From Macrolepiota albuminosa (taxonomy: Eukaryota; Basidiomycota; Agaricomycetes; Agaricales; Agaricaceae): a DNA stretch of 64,000 nucleotides. Where the stretch lies: NCBI GenBank assembly GCA_027475525.1, contig JAMWFC010000058.1, forward strand, positions 1,325,270-1,389,269. The letters run 5' to 3'. Under the pieces are notes generated by a model that was given only the letters and a program-made list of their open reading frames with translations, was not told the DNA's origin and did not search any database. The translations under genes were made by a program, and so were the position numbers. Every line of letters starts with the position of its first letter. Position 1 is the stretch's first letter. Shown here piece after piece: positions 12,362 to 24,100 of the stretch.

Positions 12362-13053
12362 TCAGCACTCACCAGTCGTCGACTGTTCTAGAAGTACACT
12401 GAGATACACTGTTTTTTTTTGCATGGACAGAATAACAACGAAAGAGAAGACAACGATGCCCATGCCACATGTCGAGAAAACCGCGGTCATGACTTGTGAC
12501 GAAGTGTTAGTTGCCTATCGAGTACGAGTGAAAAGATGGTATATGTACAATGTCCCAGGATGGCACTCAACCGCGCATCGAGCGCAATCTTGAACCCGCC
12601 GTCTCTGACGACTTTTGGGAGGCAGGCATTCTGGATGGATGTTGTCCTTTTCGAGCTTTTTGCCGCGTGCACGACAGCAGAACCTAAAAGCACTACGATG
12701 GATGGAAATGAGTGCTTGTTTCTCGGGAAGCAGAAGCACGCACCAGAAGTTGCCGACTTCGCCGAGGAACGTGCCCGCGGCGACGATGACGAAACCGATC
12801 CACATGCCCCAGACGTGGCCGCAGAGGATGACAACGATCTCATGGCCAAAGAACAGAGGGAAGGAGATGACGAAGAGGACGCCAATAGGGACGAGCCAGC
12901 CGAGCCGAGCTTGAGGTCGTGCAGCCAGCGTGTGGCAGGTGTGAGCCAGTCGACAATTTGATAGATGGTAATGAGCGCCGTGAGCATGACAACGACGAGG
13001 GTCATGTAGTACGCACGAACTAGAACGGAACCATTCCTGGCAGCTGAGCGCAT
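12362..13053 (-). pseudogene. VTT-domain (SNARE-associated Golgi / DedA / Tvp38-TMEM64 type) membrane protein, frameshifted
   Basis: Minus-strand pieces in family order are: a hydrophobic segment ending IYQIVDWLTPATRWLHDLK, then GVLFVISFPLFFGHEIVVIL, GHVWGMWIGFVIVAAGTFLG and EVGNF (VTT core), FRFCCRARGKKLEKDNI, VVRDGGFKIALDARLSAI and TAVFSTCGMGIVVF. Two introns fit, one after EVGNF and one after LSAILGH. Two frame breaks remain that splicing does not explain: a 5-bp tandem duplication at 12901-12910 and a 4-bp tandem duplication at 12633-12640. Removing one unit at each restores family order. The C-terminal end after VVILSM also departs from the family. VTT proteins are lipid scramblase-like Golgi/ER membrane proteins; this copy looks dead. 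The start shown (13053) is the first plausible ATG; upstream exons may exist. Confidence 0.6.
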
Positions 13054-13530
13054 TACGGAGGGTACGACGACGACATGGAGATCACTGCGATCACACGCTG
13101 GGAACGACGTCACTGACAATAGCTGTGAATGTCTAAAGAGAAAATGAATCAACAGGGCACGTCGACACCAAAAGATGGTGCAACGTGTGACTTCGGAAAA
13201 TGGGAACTTCTGCTTGTCCTGTCCAGTGGATGCCTGTCGACAATACAATATCCAGAGAACCATTTTCGTAATCACAGATTGTCGATGGTCATCCTGGTTC
13301 GATGGTGGCGCAACAAAGGCCATCGTTTACTCTTTGTTTTCCGCCAGTTCTCAAGCCAATAATCGCAATTAAGCGGCACGAGACAATAAATGATGCATTC
13401 GCATGTTTGAGGCTATGCAGCAAACGAAGCCGCTTCTCAGGTTTGTAATACGCAATGCCATAAGGCTGTGGAAGCTTCTGCTACTGTACTTTCACCCACT
13501 ACGTGAACAAGCCCACCACCTACGCTTATC

Positions 13531-16500
13531 ATGACTGACTCATGTTTTCGCGCTAATCCGGATATCTCTGGCATCGGCGTGAGGACTGCCATATATGCCC
13601 AGAACCTACTCAGTTTTGCTCCTGCACTTTCAGCTCTCAGAGATGGGAAGGTATCACACACCGAGCTGGAGAGCTTGAAGACACAATCTACGACTATTCT
13701 CATTACTGCCTTCGCCATTCTTGTCTCGACCATCATACAAGCTCTCGCTCCAGGTAGTATCACCAATTATCATGCGACGATCATCCTTAATCTCAGCTGG
13801 ATGAATAACACAAATTTGTTCATTTACTTACTGCTCTACATCCAGCATAGGGTCAATTTCTCCAAGGAGGAGTTACGCGAAGAAGTTGAGGAGATGGTTG
13901 GTGGTGAAACATATAGAACCGATTTAATCCTCAGGCGCCGGTGGAAATATGAAATACGCAAGATTTGTTCAAACTTTGTGGTGATTGTGGGCTCACTCCA
14001 CTTGACGTTGATGTCTACGGTCGGTCTCTGGCTTTGGATCAACCCAGTCGGATTTGGGCCCTCTAAGCCATGCTCTCTTGATGCACCAATCTTCATCTTG
14101 GGAATACCAGTTCTATTAGGTTCTGTGGGACCCAAAGTCTGGTACATTATAATCTATGGCATTCTCTTGATCCCAATTTTGAATCTCATTATTCCTGGGA
14201 TTTTTTTCGAAGCAATACTCTTGACTTTCCACACATTTGGTAAAATATGGTGGCCCGGGCATCATTGGAAACATTTGATCACAGTGACATCAGCCCTTGT
14301 GACTTTGCTTATAATCAATATTGTCTTGCTTGTTGATAATGAAGTGACAATCAGAGCCAATATGCACCGGGAAAACCTTGGTCCAGGTGAAACAACATGG
14401 ACATTTGGTCAGACTCTTGCCCTTCTTTTACTCCTTGTGCCACTTCGTGAGCTTGTAGAGTCACTATTAGAACATCGTGCTGGGACACTTGGAAAAAAGC
14501 TTTACAATGCATCAAGAAAGGGGAAGATAGATATTGTCCAGTATGTACTTGATCTTGGGGCCAAGACAGATGTAGTTGGTAAGGATGTATCAACCACTTG
14601 ATACAATTCAGATGCTCATGCTATTTTAGATTCATCAATTAAAATTGCATTAAAAAATGGCCATCTACATGTTGTTAAGTATCTCCTCAAGTATAATGAA
14701 GATGCAAATGCAAAAAGTAGGAATTAATTCTTAGTAAATTGCATGTTTATATCCTCAAGCCAGAAAAGGACTGGTCTACTGAACTCAACTCAGTGGCAAT
14801 GAATGGACATCTAGACATTGTTGAACTTCTGGTTAAATGCAATGCAAACAACAATGCAAGTAAGAGTTGCACTTGGTGTATTGCATACACTTGCTAATAT
14901 TGTCAATTTAGATATACATCAGTGGATTGCACTGCATTGGGCAGCAGGAGAAGGACATTTGAATATTGTCATGCTATTAATTGACTATAATGCAGATGTA
15001 AATGCAAAAAGTGAGATTCATACATAATAGATGGTACATATTACTGATTTACTGTTTTAGACAAACATAAGTCAAATGCACTTCATTGTGCAGCAGAAAA
15101 AGGGCATCTTGGTGTGGTAAAGCTGTTAATTGATTACAATGCAGATTTAGATGCACAGGGTAAGAGGTAAACCTGATAAATTTAACATATAGCTGATATT
15201 GAGTTGATTCAGATGATAGGCAGCAGTCTGCACTTCATGTAGCAGCATCCAATGGGCATCTAGATATTGTAAAGGTTTTCATCAAGCACAATGCAGATGT
15301 GAATGCAAAAAGTAAGAGTGAAGTCTGATAAATCTCACATATAGCTAACATTGAGTTGATTGAGATGAAAGACAGCAGTCTGTACTTTATGTAGCAGCAT
15401 TCAATGGGCATCTGGACATTGTAAAGTTTTTGATCAAGCACAATGCAGATGTGAATGCAAAAGGTAAGATTTAAATCTGACAGACTTCACATATAGCTGA
15501 TATTATGTTAATTCAGATGATAGACAGCAGTCTGCACTTCATGTGGCAAGATTCAATGGATATCTGGACATTGTAAAGTTTTTGGTTGAGCACAATGCAG
15601 ATATAAATGCAAAATGTAAGAGTTGAATCTGATAAATTTCATATATAGCTGACATTGAGTTAATTCAGCTAATATACAGTGGTCTGCACTTCATGTAGCA
15701 TCATTCAATGGACATCTGGACCATGTAGAGATTTTGATTAAGCATAATGCAGATGTGAATGCAAAAGGTAAGAGTTAAATCTGATAAATTTCATATATAG
15801 CTGACATTGAGTTGATTCAGATGATAAGCAGCAGTCTGCACTTCATGTATCAGCATCCAATGGGCATATGAACATTGTAAAATTTTTAATCAAGCACAAT
15901 GCAGATGTGAATGCAAAAGGTCAAAGTTAAATCTGATAGCTTTATGTATAGCTGACATTGAGTTGATTCAGATGATAGGCAGCAGTGTGCACTTCATTTA
16001 GCAGCATCCAATGGGCATCTGAACATTGTAAAGTTTTTAGTAAAGCACAATGCAAATGTGAATGCACAAGGCAAGAGTTAGATCTCAAAGACTTTACATA
16101 TAGCTGACACTGAGTTGGTTAGATGCTATGCAGTGGTCTGCATTTCATCTGACAGCATCCAATGGGCATCTGGATATTGTAAAGTTTTTGATCAAGCACA
16201 ATGCAGATTTAAATGTACAAGGTAAGAGTTGGACCTGATAGATTTGACATATAGCTAATATTGAGTTGATTCAGATGATAAGCAGCTGTCTGCACTTCAT
16301 GTGGCAGCATACCATGGGCATCTAGACATTGTAAAATTTTTGGTTGACCACAATGCAAATGTAAATGCAAAAGGTAAGAGTTAAATCTGATAAATACACA
16401 TATAACTGACATTGAGTTGATTCAGATGAAAAGCAGTGGTCTGCACTTTATGCAGCAGCATTTAATGGGCATCTAAACATTGTAGAGTTTTTAGTGAAGC

Positions 16501-19252
16501 ACAATGCAGATCTGAATGCAAGAGGTCAGATTTAAATATGTAAAGTTCACATACAGCTGACATTGAGCTGATTCAGATGACAGGCATCAGTCTGTACTTC
16601 ATGTAGGAGCATCTAATGGGCATCTGAATATTGTAAAGTTTTTGGTCAAGCACAATGCAGATGTGAATGCAAAAGGTAAAAGTTAAATCTGATAACTTTA
16701 TGTATAGCTAACATTGAGTTGATTCAGATGATTGGAAGCAGCTTGCACTTCATATGGCAGCATACAATGGGCATCTGGACATTGTAGAGTTTTTAATTGA
16801 GCACAATGCAGATGTAAATGCAAAAGGTAAGAGTTAAATCTGATAAATACACATATAACTGACATTGAGTTGATTCAGATGAAAGACAGTGGTCTGCACT
16901 TTATGCAGCAGTATCTAATGGGCATTTGAACATTGTAAAGTTTTTAATCAAGCACAGTGCAGATCTAAATGCAAAAGGTAAGACTTAAATCTGTAGAGCT
17001 CACATATAGCTGACATTGAGTTGATTCAGATGATAGGCAGCAGTCTGCACTTCATATAGCAGCATCTAATGGATATTTAAATATTTTAAAGTTTTTAGTT
17101 AAGCAAAATGCAGATGTGAATGCAAAAGGTCAAAGTTAAATCTGATAGCTTTATATTTAGCTGACATTAAGTTGATTCAGATGATTGGAAGCAGCTTGCA
17201 CTTTATATGGCAGCATATAATGGGCATCTAGACATTGTAGAGTTTTTACTTGAGCACAATGCAGATGTAAATGCAAAAAGTAAGAGTTAAATCTGATAGA
17301 CCTCACATATAGCTAATATTGAATTGATTCAGATACAGGGCAGTGGTCTGCACTTCATGTGGCAGCATTCAATGGGCATATAAATGTTGTAGAGTTTTTG
17401 ATTGCTCACAAAGCAGATGTAAATGCAAAAAGTAAAAGTTAAATCTGATTGCTTTATATGTATATAGCTGACATTGATTTAGATGATATGCAGCAGTCTG
17501 CACTTCATGTAGCAGCATCTAATGGGCATCTGAATATTGTAAAGTTTTTGATCAAGCATAATACAGATATAAATGCAAAAGGTAAGATTAAAAATTGATA
17601 TACTTTATGTATAGCTCACATTGAGTTGATTCAGATGACTGGCAGCAGTCTGCACTTTATAAAGCAGCATTCAATGGACATCTGAACATTGTAAAGTTTT
17701 TGATCAAGCACAATGCAAATATAAATGCAAAAAGTAAGACTTAAATCTGATAAACTTCATATATAGCTGATATTGAGTTGATTCAGGTGAAAAGCAGAAG
17801 TCTGCACTTGATGCAGCAATCTTCAATGGGCATCTGGATGTTGTAAAACTTTTAGTCAGGCACAATGCAGATGTGAATGCAAAAGGTAGGATTTAAATCT
17901 TATAGACTTCATATATAGCTGACATTGAATTGATTTAGATGATTGGCAGCAGTCTGCTCTTTATAAAGCAGCATTCAATAAGCATCTGAATATTGTAAAG
18001 TTTTTGGTCAAGCATAATGCAGATGTGAATGCAAAAAGTAAGACTTGAATTAATAGCATTAATATATAGCTGATATTGAGTTGATTGAGATGAAATGCAG
18101 TGGTCTGCACTTCATGTAGCAGCATTCAATGGGTATCCAAATATTGTAGAGTTTTTAGTCGAGCATAAAGCAGATGTGAATGCAAAAGGTAAAACTTAAA
18201 TCTGTAAAATTCACATATAGCTGACATTGAGTTGATTCAGATAATTGGCAGCAGTCTGCACTTTATGTAGCAGCATTCAATGGGCATCTGAACATTGTAG
18301 AATTTTTGGTCAAACACAATGCAGATGTGAATGCAAAAAGTAAGACTTAAATCTGATAAATTTCATATATAGCTGACATTAAATTAATTTAGTTTACACA
18401 CAATTATCTGTACTTCATGCTGCAGCATGGAAAGGGCATCTGGACATTGTAGAATTTTTAGTTAAGCACAATGCTAATGTAAATGCAAAAAGTAAGAGTT
18501 AAACATGATAGACTTTATATATAGCTGATATTAAGTTGATTTAGATGATAGGCAGTTGTCTGCACTTCATATAGCAGTAGTTAATGGGCATTTAGACATT
18601 GTAAAGTTTTTAATCAAGCATAATGCAAAGGTGAATGCAAAAGGTGAGACTTAATCTGATAAACTTTATATATAGCTAATATTGAGTTGATTTAGCTGAT
18701 ACACAGTTGTGTGCACTTTATGTGGCAGCAGACAAAGGGCATTTAGACATTGTAAAGTTTTTAGTTAAGCACAATGCAGATATAAATGCAAAAAGTAAGA
18801 CTTAAATCTGATAAACTTTATATATAGCTAATATTGAGTTGATTTAGATGATAAGCAGTTATCTGCACTTCATGTTGCAGCATTCAAAGGGCATCTGGAC
18901 ATTGTAGAGTTTTTAGTTAAGCACAATGCCAATGTAAATGCAAAAAGTAAGAGTTAAATCTAATAAATTTCTCATATAGCTGATATTAAGTTGATTCAGA
19001 TAATAGGCAGTTGTCTGCACTTCATATGGCAGTAGTCAATGGGCATTTAAACATTGTAAAGTTTTTAATCAAGCACAATGCAGAGGTAAATGCAAAAGGC
19101 AAGGTTTAAATCTCATAGACTTTATATATAGTTGACATTGAGTTAATTCAGATGTATTTGATATGGCAAGATTTAATGGACATCTGGATATTATAACATT
19201 TTTCTATCAGCATAATGCCACTGTAAATGCACAGAATAAGAGTTTTGCTTGA
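13531..19252 (+). CDS. Multi-pass membrane protein with 31 ankyrin repeats, 32 exons, 1,373 aa
   Basis: Exon 1 (13531-14578) encodes a fungal membrane domain of about 350 residues with at least five hydrophobic segments (for example TTILITAFAILVSTIIQAL, FGQTLALLLLLVPLREL) and the start of an ankyrin helix. Exons 2-32 each encode one ankyrin repeat with consensus SALHVAASNGHLDIVKFL then KHNADVNAK. The first two repeat exons are 105 and 96 nt, the next 28 are all exactly 99 nt, and the last is 101 nt to a TGA at 19250-19252. All junctions are phase 1. The total, 4,122 nt, is a multiple of three and I found no in-frame stop. Donors are mostly gtaag; two are GC (16071, 19099). Oddities: intron 1 would be only 33 nt, and the last repeat has lost its donor. 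Function unknown; ankyrin repeats bind proteins. Confidence 0.75.
15213..19252 (+). repeat. Tandem exon-intron array, 27 units with a 150-152 bp period
   Basis: Exon starts fall at 15213, 15365, 15517, 15669, 15821, 15972, 16123, 16275, 16426, 16577, 16728, 16879, 17030, 17181, 17333, 17483, 17635, 17787, 17939, 18090, 18241, 18393, 18545, 18696, 18848, 19000 and 19152. Each unit is a 99-nt exon plus a 51-53 nt intron. The introns are as alike as the exons and keep the branch-site stretch gctgacattgagttgattca about 20 nt before the acceptor. Units therefore spread as DNA segments including the intron, as by unequal crossing-over. Confidence 0.92.
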
Positions 19253-20082
19253 TGAAATACTTATAAAGCTGATTTTATATTTAAAAGCCTTAGCTGAAGC
19301 TAAGCATAGAAATAATCAATTTAAGCAATTAATTCTAGTAATGCTACTGATTGAGAAAATAATAAAAAATAAATAGATCTGCAAAAGTTATTGGAGAGAA
19401 AGAAGGCCAACTGTTATCCTACTTATATTGCTTGAACTATTTGAGCTTATCTACTTGTGAAATATAGTCTTCTACTTTATCTCTTGCTCTGCTTCTTTAA
19501 GCTATCAATGTTCAGAGCCATTGTCTATGCATATGTGACATAATGTGAATTATTGAATAACTATTTTCAATCATGTAACCTCTATACTTGTGCCAAAGCC
19601 AGATATATATAAGTCTTAGTCCTAATATTTTCCAGCTACTATTGCAATTCAATATAATATAAACTAAACTATCTACAGTCTAGCTTTACATGAATAGACA
19701 TAACTAGAAATGCTGAATATGGCAAATACTAAAAATCAGGCAGAGGTAATGTAGCATAGTGTGCTATGTGGCTATGAGCTACATAGCTTTTAATAAGTAG
19801 AATTAGACTGATATTATATATATGTAGTTACTATACTGCTTTATAAGCAGCTTATTTTCTTGTTCTAACTACATAATTAATAGACTGGACTGGTCTGATT
19901 ATGTGCAGTATGAACATTAAGCTCTTACAAACTATAACATCTATTACATTTTTTTGAATCTTCTAGCTAGGATTTATTGCTTAGTAATCAATATCAGACA
20001 TAGAATTCATTAACAGAACTGTCAGAGGACTCCTCATTTCTTTCTTCCTTCACTTATTATCTCTTCACTCTTAGTATCAGGA
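19253..20082. other. AT-rich, CpG-free intergenic stretch after the ankyrin gene
   Basis: No open frame of note. It contains no CpG dinucleotide at all, continuing the CpG desert that starts at 14477 and ends at 20134. It presumably holds the 3' end of the ankyrin transcript. Confidence 0.5.
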
Positions 20083-20569
20083 TGGTGTTGAACCATTGCT
20101 ATCTGGTTATTACATAGCAGACCATTGGAGTGGCGCATATCGAATCACTACACCATTTCACTACTTTTATTACCTCAGTCAAGGTCCCAGAATCAATCAA
20201 ACCAGCCTTATCGATTGGTCTCTTCGCAGTCTAGCTATCTCTGTCCTACGCGATACGCGCTCTGTTGGAGTCAATCGACTAGTACTTGGAGACGCTTTCA
20301 AGTGTGCGCTAGTGGTGCAGCTGACGGCACATCTTCCTCATGATTGGCAATGTCATACCGAGGTTGGCACATTCTATGATTATCCAGGGCGGGTGGACCT
20401 GTGGATTTTGCCAGGCAGATGGGCTATAGAATTATTGCGCAATTATGGGCGAGATCAAGAACACTATGAACAATTTCAACCCGACAGTCGCTACACAAAT
20501 CTCAATGCAACAGAATATCTAGTCATCAATGTTGTGGAAGAGAAGGATGTATCGTGCTGTCAGATTTGA
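20083..20569 (+). pseudogene. C-terminal fragment of a Crinkler-like (CRN) protein
   Basis: The frame reads DGVEPLLSGYY, ITTPFHYFYYLSQGPR, SLIDWSLRSL and then GRVDLWILPGRWAIELLRN, followed by a charged stretch ending EYLVINVVEE. This order and the D-x-W-I...W-x-I-E-L-L-R pattern match the C-terminal, restriction-endonuclease-like part of fungal CRN NTPase proteins. It is the part missing from the broken gene at 10558-12080, which stops just before this region in family order. It has no start of its own. It is either the far half of that gene, separated by about 8 kb of inserted sequence, or the remains of a second copy. Confidence 0.55.
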
Positions 20570-20771
20570 CCCGACTTCGATTTACCAAAAGTTTGGCACC
20601 TTCATTGGGATCACCACTCTCCATTTATGGTGTTGAGAAGGTACGGTCAAGCAGATCAAAGGTTGTACTGTGCCAATTTAACCTCTGCAAGTGCTCTTCA
20701 AGGCTTGCTTATATAAACACAACAAGTTGATTAAATGATGAATTAATTCGTGACCGATGAGGAGATGAGAT

Positions 20772-21136
20772 TGTTGGAATCCGTACAGATAGCAGCAATA
20801 TGTTAGGTGCGACCAACACCTAGATCAATACTTTGTAAGTCCTTAATCCTCAGAACGTATAAACGGAACTATATTGTGTGTACCTAGATCAATACTTTGT
20901 AAGTCCTTAATCTAGGTTTATGTATGAGTTATCGGTGAGTATAAGTGAGTAAGTAAGTAACGCACCCTCAGAACGTATAAACGGAACTGAGGGTGCTATT
21001 GGCGTATGCCAGTATAAGTACATTTGTCGGACAAAGCAACTGCGTCAAAGCAGCTGTGCCACTCGATGTGGCCCTGGCCACTGTTCGCGGCACCCCTCTG
21101 TGTCGTCACATATATCACATCCGCGACACTCTAACA
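20772..21136 (-). repeat. 3' LTR of the Copia element
   Basis: 365 bp, TGTTGG...CTAACA. It carries internal sub-repeats: the block beginning acctagatcaatactttgta occurs twice, and ctcagaacgtataaacggaa twice. It is 3' relative to the minus-strand gag-pol. Confidence 0.95.
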
Positions 21137-21189
21137 CTCCTCCTTGCCGTGGACACGGTACAGACGGTTCTCCTCCTCGCGCATGAATG

Positions 21190-24100
21190 TCAGGATACTC
21201 CGAGCATAAGGCGTAAGCGGGTAAATAGGGGTTTTGGGAGGGGTTTCGTGAATAAGTCGGCGACATTGTCTTTAGTGTTGATATACTTGATGATTATGTC
21301 GCCCATATGCGCTCGCTCACGAATGAAGTGGTACTTGATGTCGAAGTGCTTTACTCTGGCGTGTGCTGTGGGGTCCTCTGAGAGTACAATGGCGGCCTTG
21401 TTGTCGCAGAACATGGTTGTAGGCTTTGCTGTAAAGTCAAGACCGATCTCCTTTGTCAGCGTTCGAAGCCAGATGCATTCCTGGGTGGACTCGTACGCTG
21501 CCATATACTCAGCTTCGCACGAGGAGGTGGCGACGGTCTTCTGCTTTCATACAGACCAGGATATGGCACCGCTGCCTAGGGACCACGTATATCCGCTGGT
21601 GCTCCTCCTTGTGTCGAGGCAGCTCGCCCAGTCCGCATCCGTGAAGCCTCGCAGGACGATTGACGGACCCCCTATTCTTAGCTTCAAGTCCTTCGTTCCC
21701 TTGAGGTATCGCAGTAGTCGTATTGCGGCGTTCCAATGCGTTCTGTCGTGGTTGTCCAGGAACTGGGAGAGCTGCTGTACGGCGAATGCTATGTCGGGGC
21801 GTGTCGCAATTGCGACGTACAAGAGGCATCCCACAAGCGACCTGTAGGGTAGGCGTTCGATGTCTCTCTTCTCCTCCTCAGTCTGACTCTCACGGTTTGG
21901 TCTCCTCAGCTTCAAGCCAGGTTCCATGGGCACTGAGAGGGGGTGGGCCTCGTCTTGTCTGAATTGCTGCAGGACGCGGTTAATGAACGCGGTCTGAGAC
22001 AGAGCAACCGTACGATTTGCTTTGTCCCATTCCACCGACACTCCGACGAGGTGCTTTGGGGTTCCCAGATCAGAGATGGTCCAGGTTTCTCTCATTTGCG
22101 CTTTGAAACTCTCGTTCTCGCCTTTCGAGCTTGCCACGGCCAGGAAGTCGTCAACATGCACGGCCACGATCACGGTCCCTGTGGGTCTGGTTCTATGATA
22201 TATGCAGGGTTCGCATGCTAACCTGGTGAATCCCCATGCCAGCATCCGCTCGTTCAGCGTCTGGTTCCAAATACGCCCCGCCTGCTTCATACCGTAGAGC
22301 CCCTTCTTGAGTTCGCACACCCAGTCTTCTTTCCCTGGTTCCCGGAAGCCCTCAGGTTGCTCCATGTACTGCGTCTCGTTTTCAGGTAAGTCGCCGTATA
22401 GGAATGCCGTCTTGACGTCGATCTGATTTGCGTCCCACCCCTGCGCTGCCGCAATATGCAGGAGTATCCTCCACGATTCCATGCGCGCTGTCGGGGACGT
22501 GGTTTTGCTGTAGTCTCTGCCATAGATTTGTTCGTACCCTTTGAATACCAACCTTACTTTATACCTGACTGGGTTCCCGCGTTCGTCTCGTTTGATTTTG
22601 AAAATCGGCCGTCCCTTTCTGACCTTTTGTCCTTTTGGGACTTGAGAACGTGGGATTAACCTGTATACGCCCATTTCCTTTAGTGACTGGATCTCCTCTC
22701 GGTAGCCATCTTCCCATTTTTGCGCGTCAGGGCTGTTCTTGGCTTCCGTCCAGGAGTTAGGCTCATCGGGTAAGTTTGAGGGTAGTGGGTCAATGTCACT
22801 TAGCTGAGTTAGAGCCGCAAAGATTCTGTCGTGGTCGATTTCGTCATTTGTGGGCGCGGGCGCTTGTTCGGCTGTTTGCATGTGGGCGTGCGTGGGCGCT
22901 GGCTCGTCATCTGCGGTTCCTGGATCGGCAGTTACCTTGGCTTCCTTCCTCTCTCTCACTCTTCGTTCACTGTCTCTGACTTCTCCCACCGCTCTTTCCA
23001 GCCTCGTTTGGGGGCGGTTCTCCTCAGTGCTTGCCTTCTCGGTTGGTTGCCTGGTGCGCGTGGAACGTCTTGGGAGCGTCGTCGTCGTCTCGTGAGTTTG
23101 ACCTTCAGTCGGCGGTTGGCTGGGGGTTGCTGAGTCTATTTCGAATTCCGTCAGGTCGTCATCTTCTTCCAGGGGGACTGGCGATGCTGAGTCTTCGAGC
23201 TCTTGTAGAGATGGGACGTGTAGCTGTGTCGTAGCGGCGTCGTTCTGGTCTGGGCTGGGGGTGAGAGTTGTCTCGTGACGTTCAATAAACTTTACGTGAT
23301 ACGACTGGTAGACTTTCATCTTTGTTTTGTCCCAGCAACGGTATGTCTTCGAGTTCTGACCATAGCCTATTAGGGTGCACTCGAGTGATCGCGGCCTGAC
23401 CTTTGGATTGTGCCCAGGGACGAGAACAAAGGCTCTACAGCCTATTTCACGCATGTACGAATAGTCAGGAGTGCGGTTGAACCAGAGTTCATAGGGCGTT
23501 TTTCCGTTGAGAGATTTCGTTGGCGTCTTGGCATGAAGGTGGGCAGCGGTCAGATAGAACTCGTCCCAGAGATACTCAGGGCAGTTCGCGTCCAGTCTCA
23601 TTGTTCTTGCCTTTTCCATCAAGGTGCGATGCATGCGCTCGACTCGTCCTATGTGTGCCGAAGTGTATGGCGCACTGCGTTCGTTTCTGGTGCCCCTGCT
23701 TTCCAGCCATTCCATCATCTCGTTGCTGGTCAGTTCCCCATCAAACCCGGTCCGATACTTTCCCAGCTTACATCCACTTTCGTTCTCTCGAGCCAGTTCC
23801 CAGGTTTTTAATGCGTGAAAAGCATCCCCTTTATTTCGTAACGGAATAGACCAAGGCATATTCGAGGAATCATCGACTATGTCGAGTATGTAATAATTTC
23901 CAGATCTGGACTGTACGCTGACTGGCCCCATCAGATCTACCCACACTATCTCCAGCTTACGCGTTGCCCTGTGCCCCTCCTGTCGCATTTTAGGGACTGG
24001 CATCTTGGTCTGTTTACCAATGATGCAACTGTCACACTTGGGTATGAGATTGTGGGGGAGGGTAGGCGCACCTTTGATCTTTTGATCGCGGGCTAGCTGA

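Noticed and set aside
12487..13323. A 278-codon minus-strand ORF taken as one protein
   Set aside because: Only its first part (to ...WLHDLK) and last part (VVRDGGFKIAL...) belong to the VTT family. The Ser-rich middle is a wrong-frame read-through caused by the short duplications.
15213..19252. CRISPR array or satellite DNA
   Set aside because: The regular units are exon plus intron of an ankyrin gene with preserved phase and open frame. There are no palindromic direct repeats with unique spacers.
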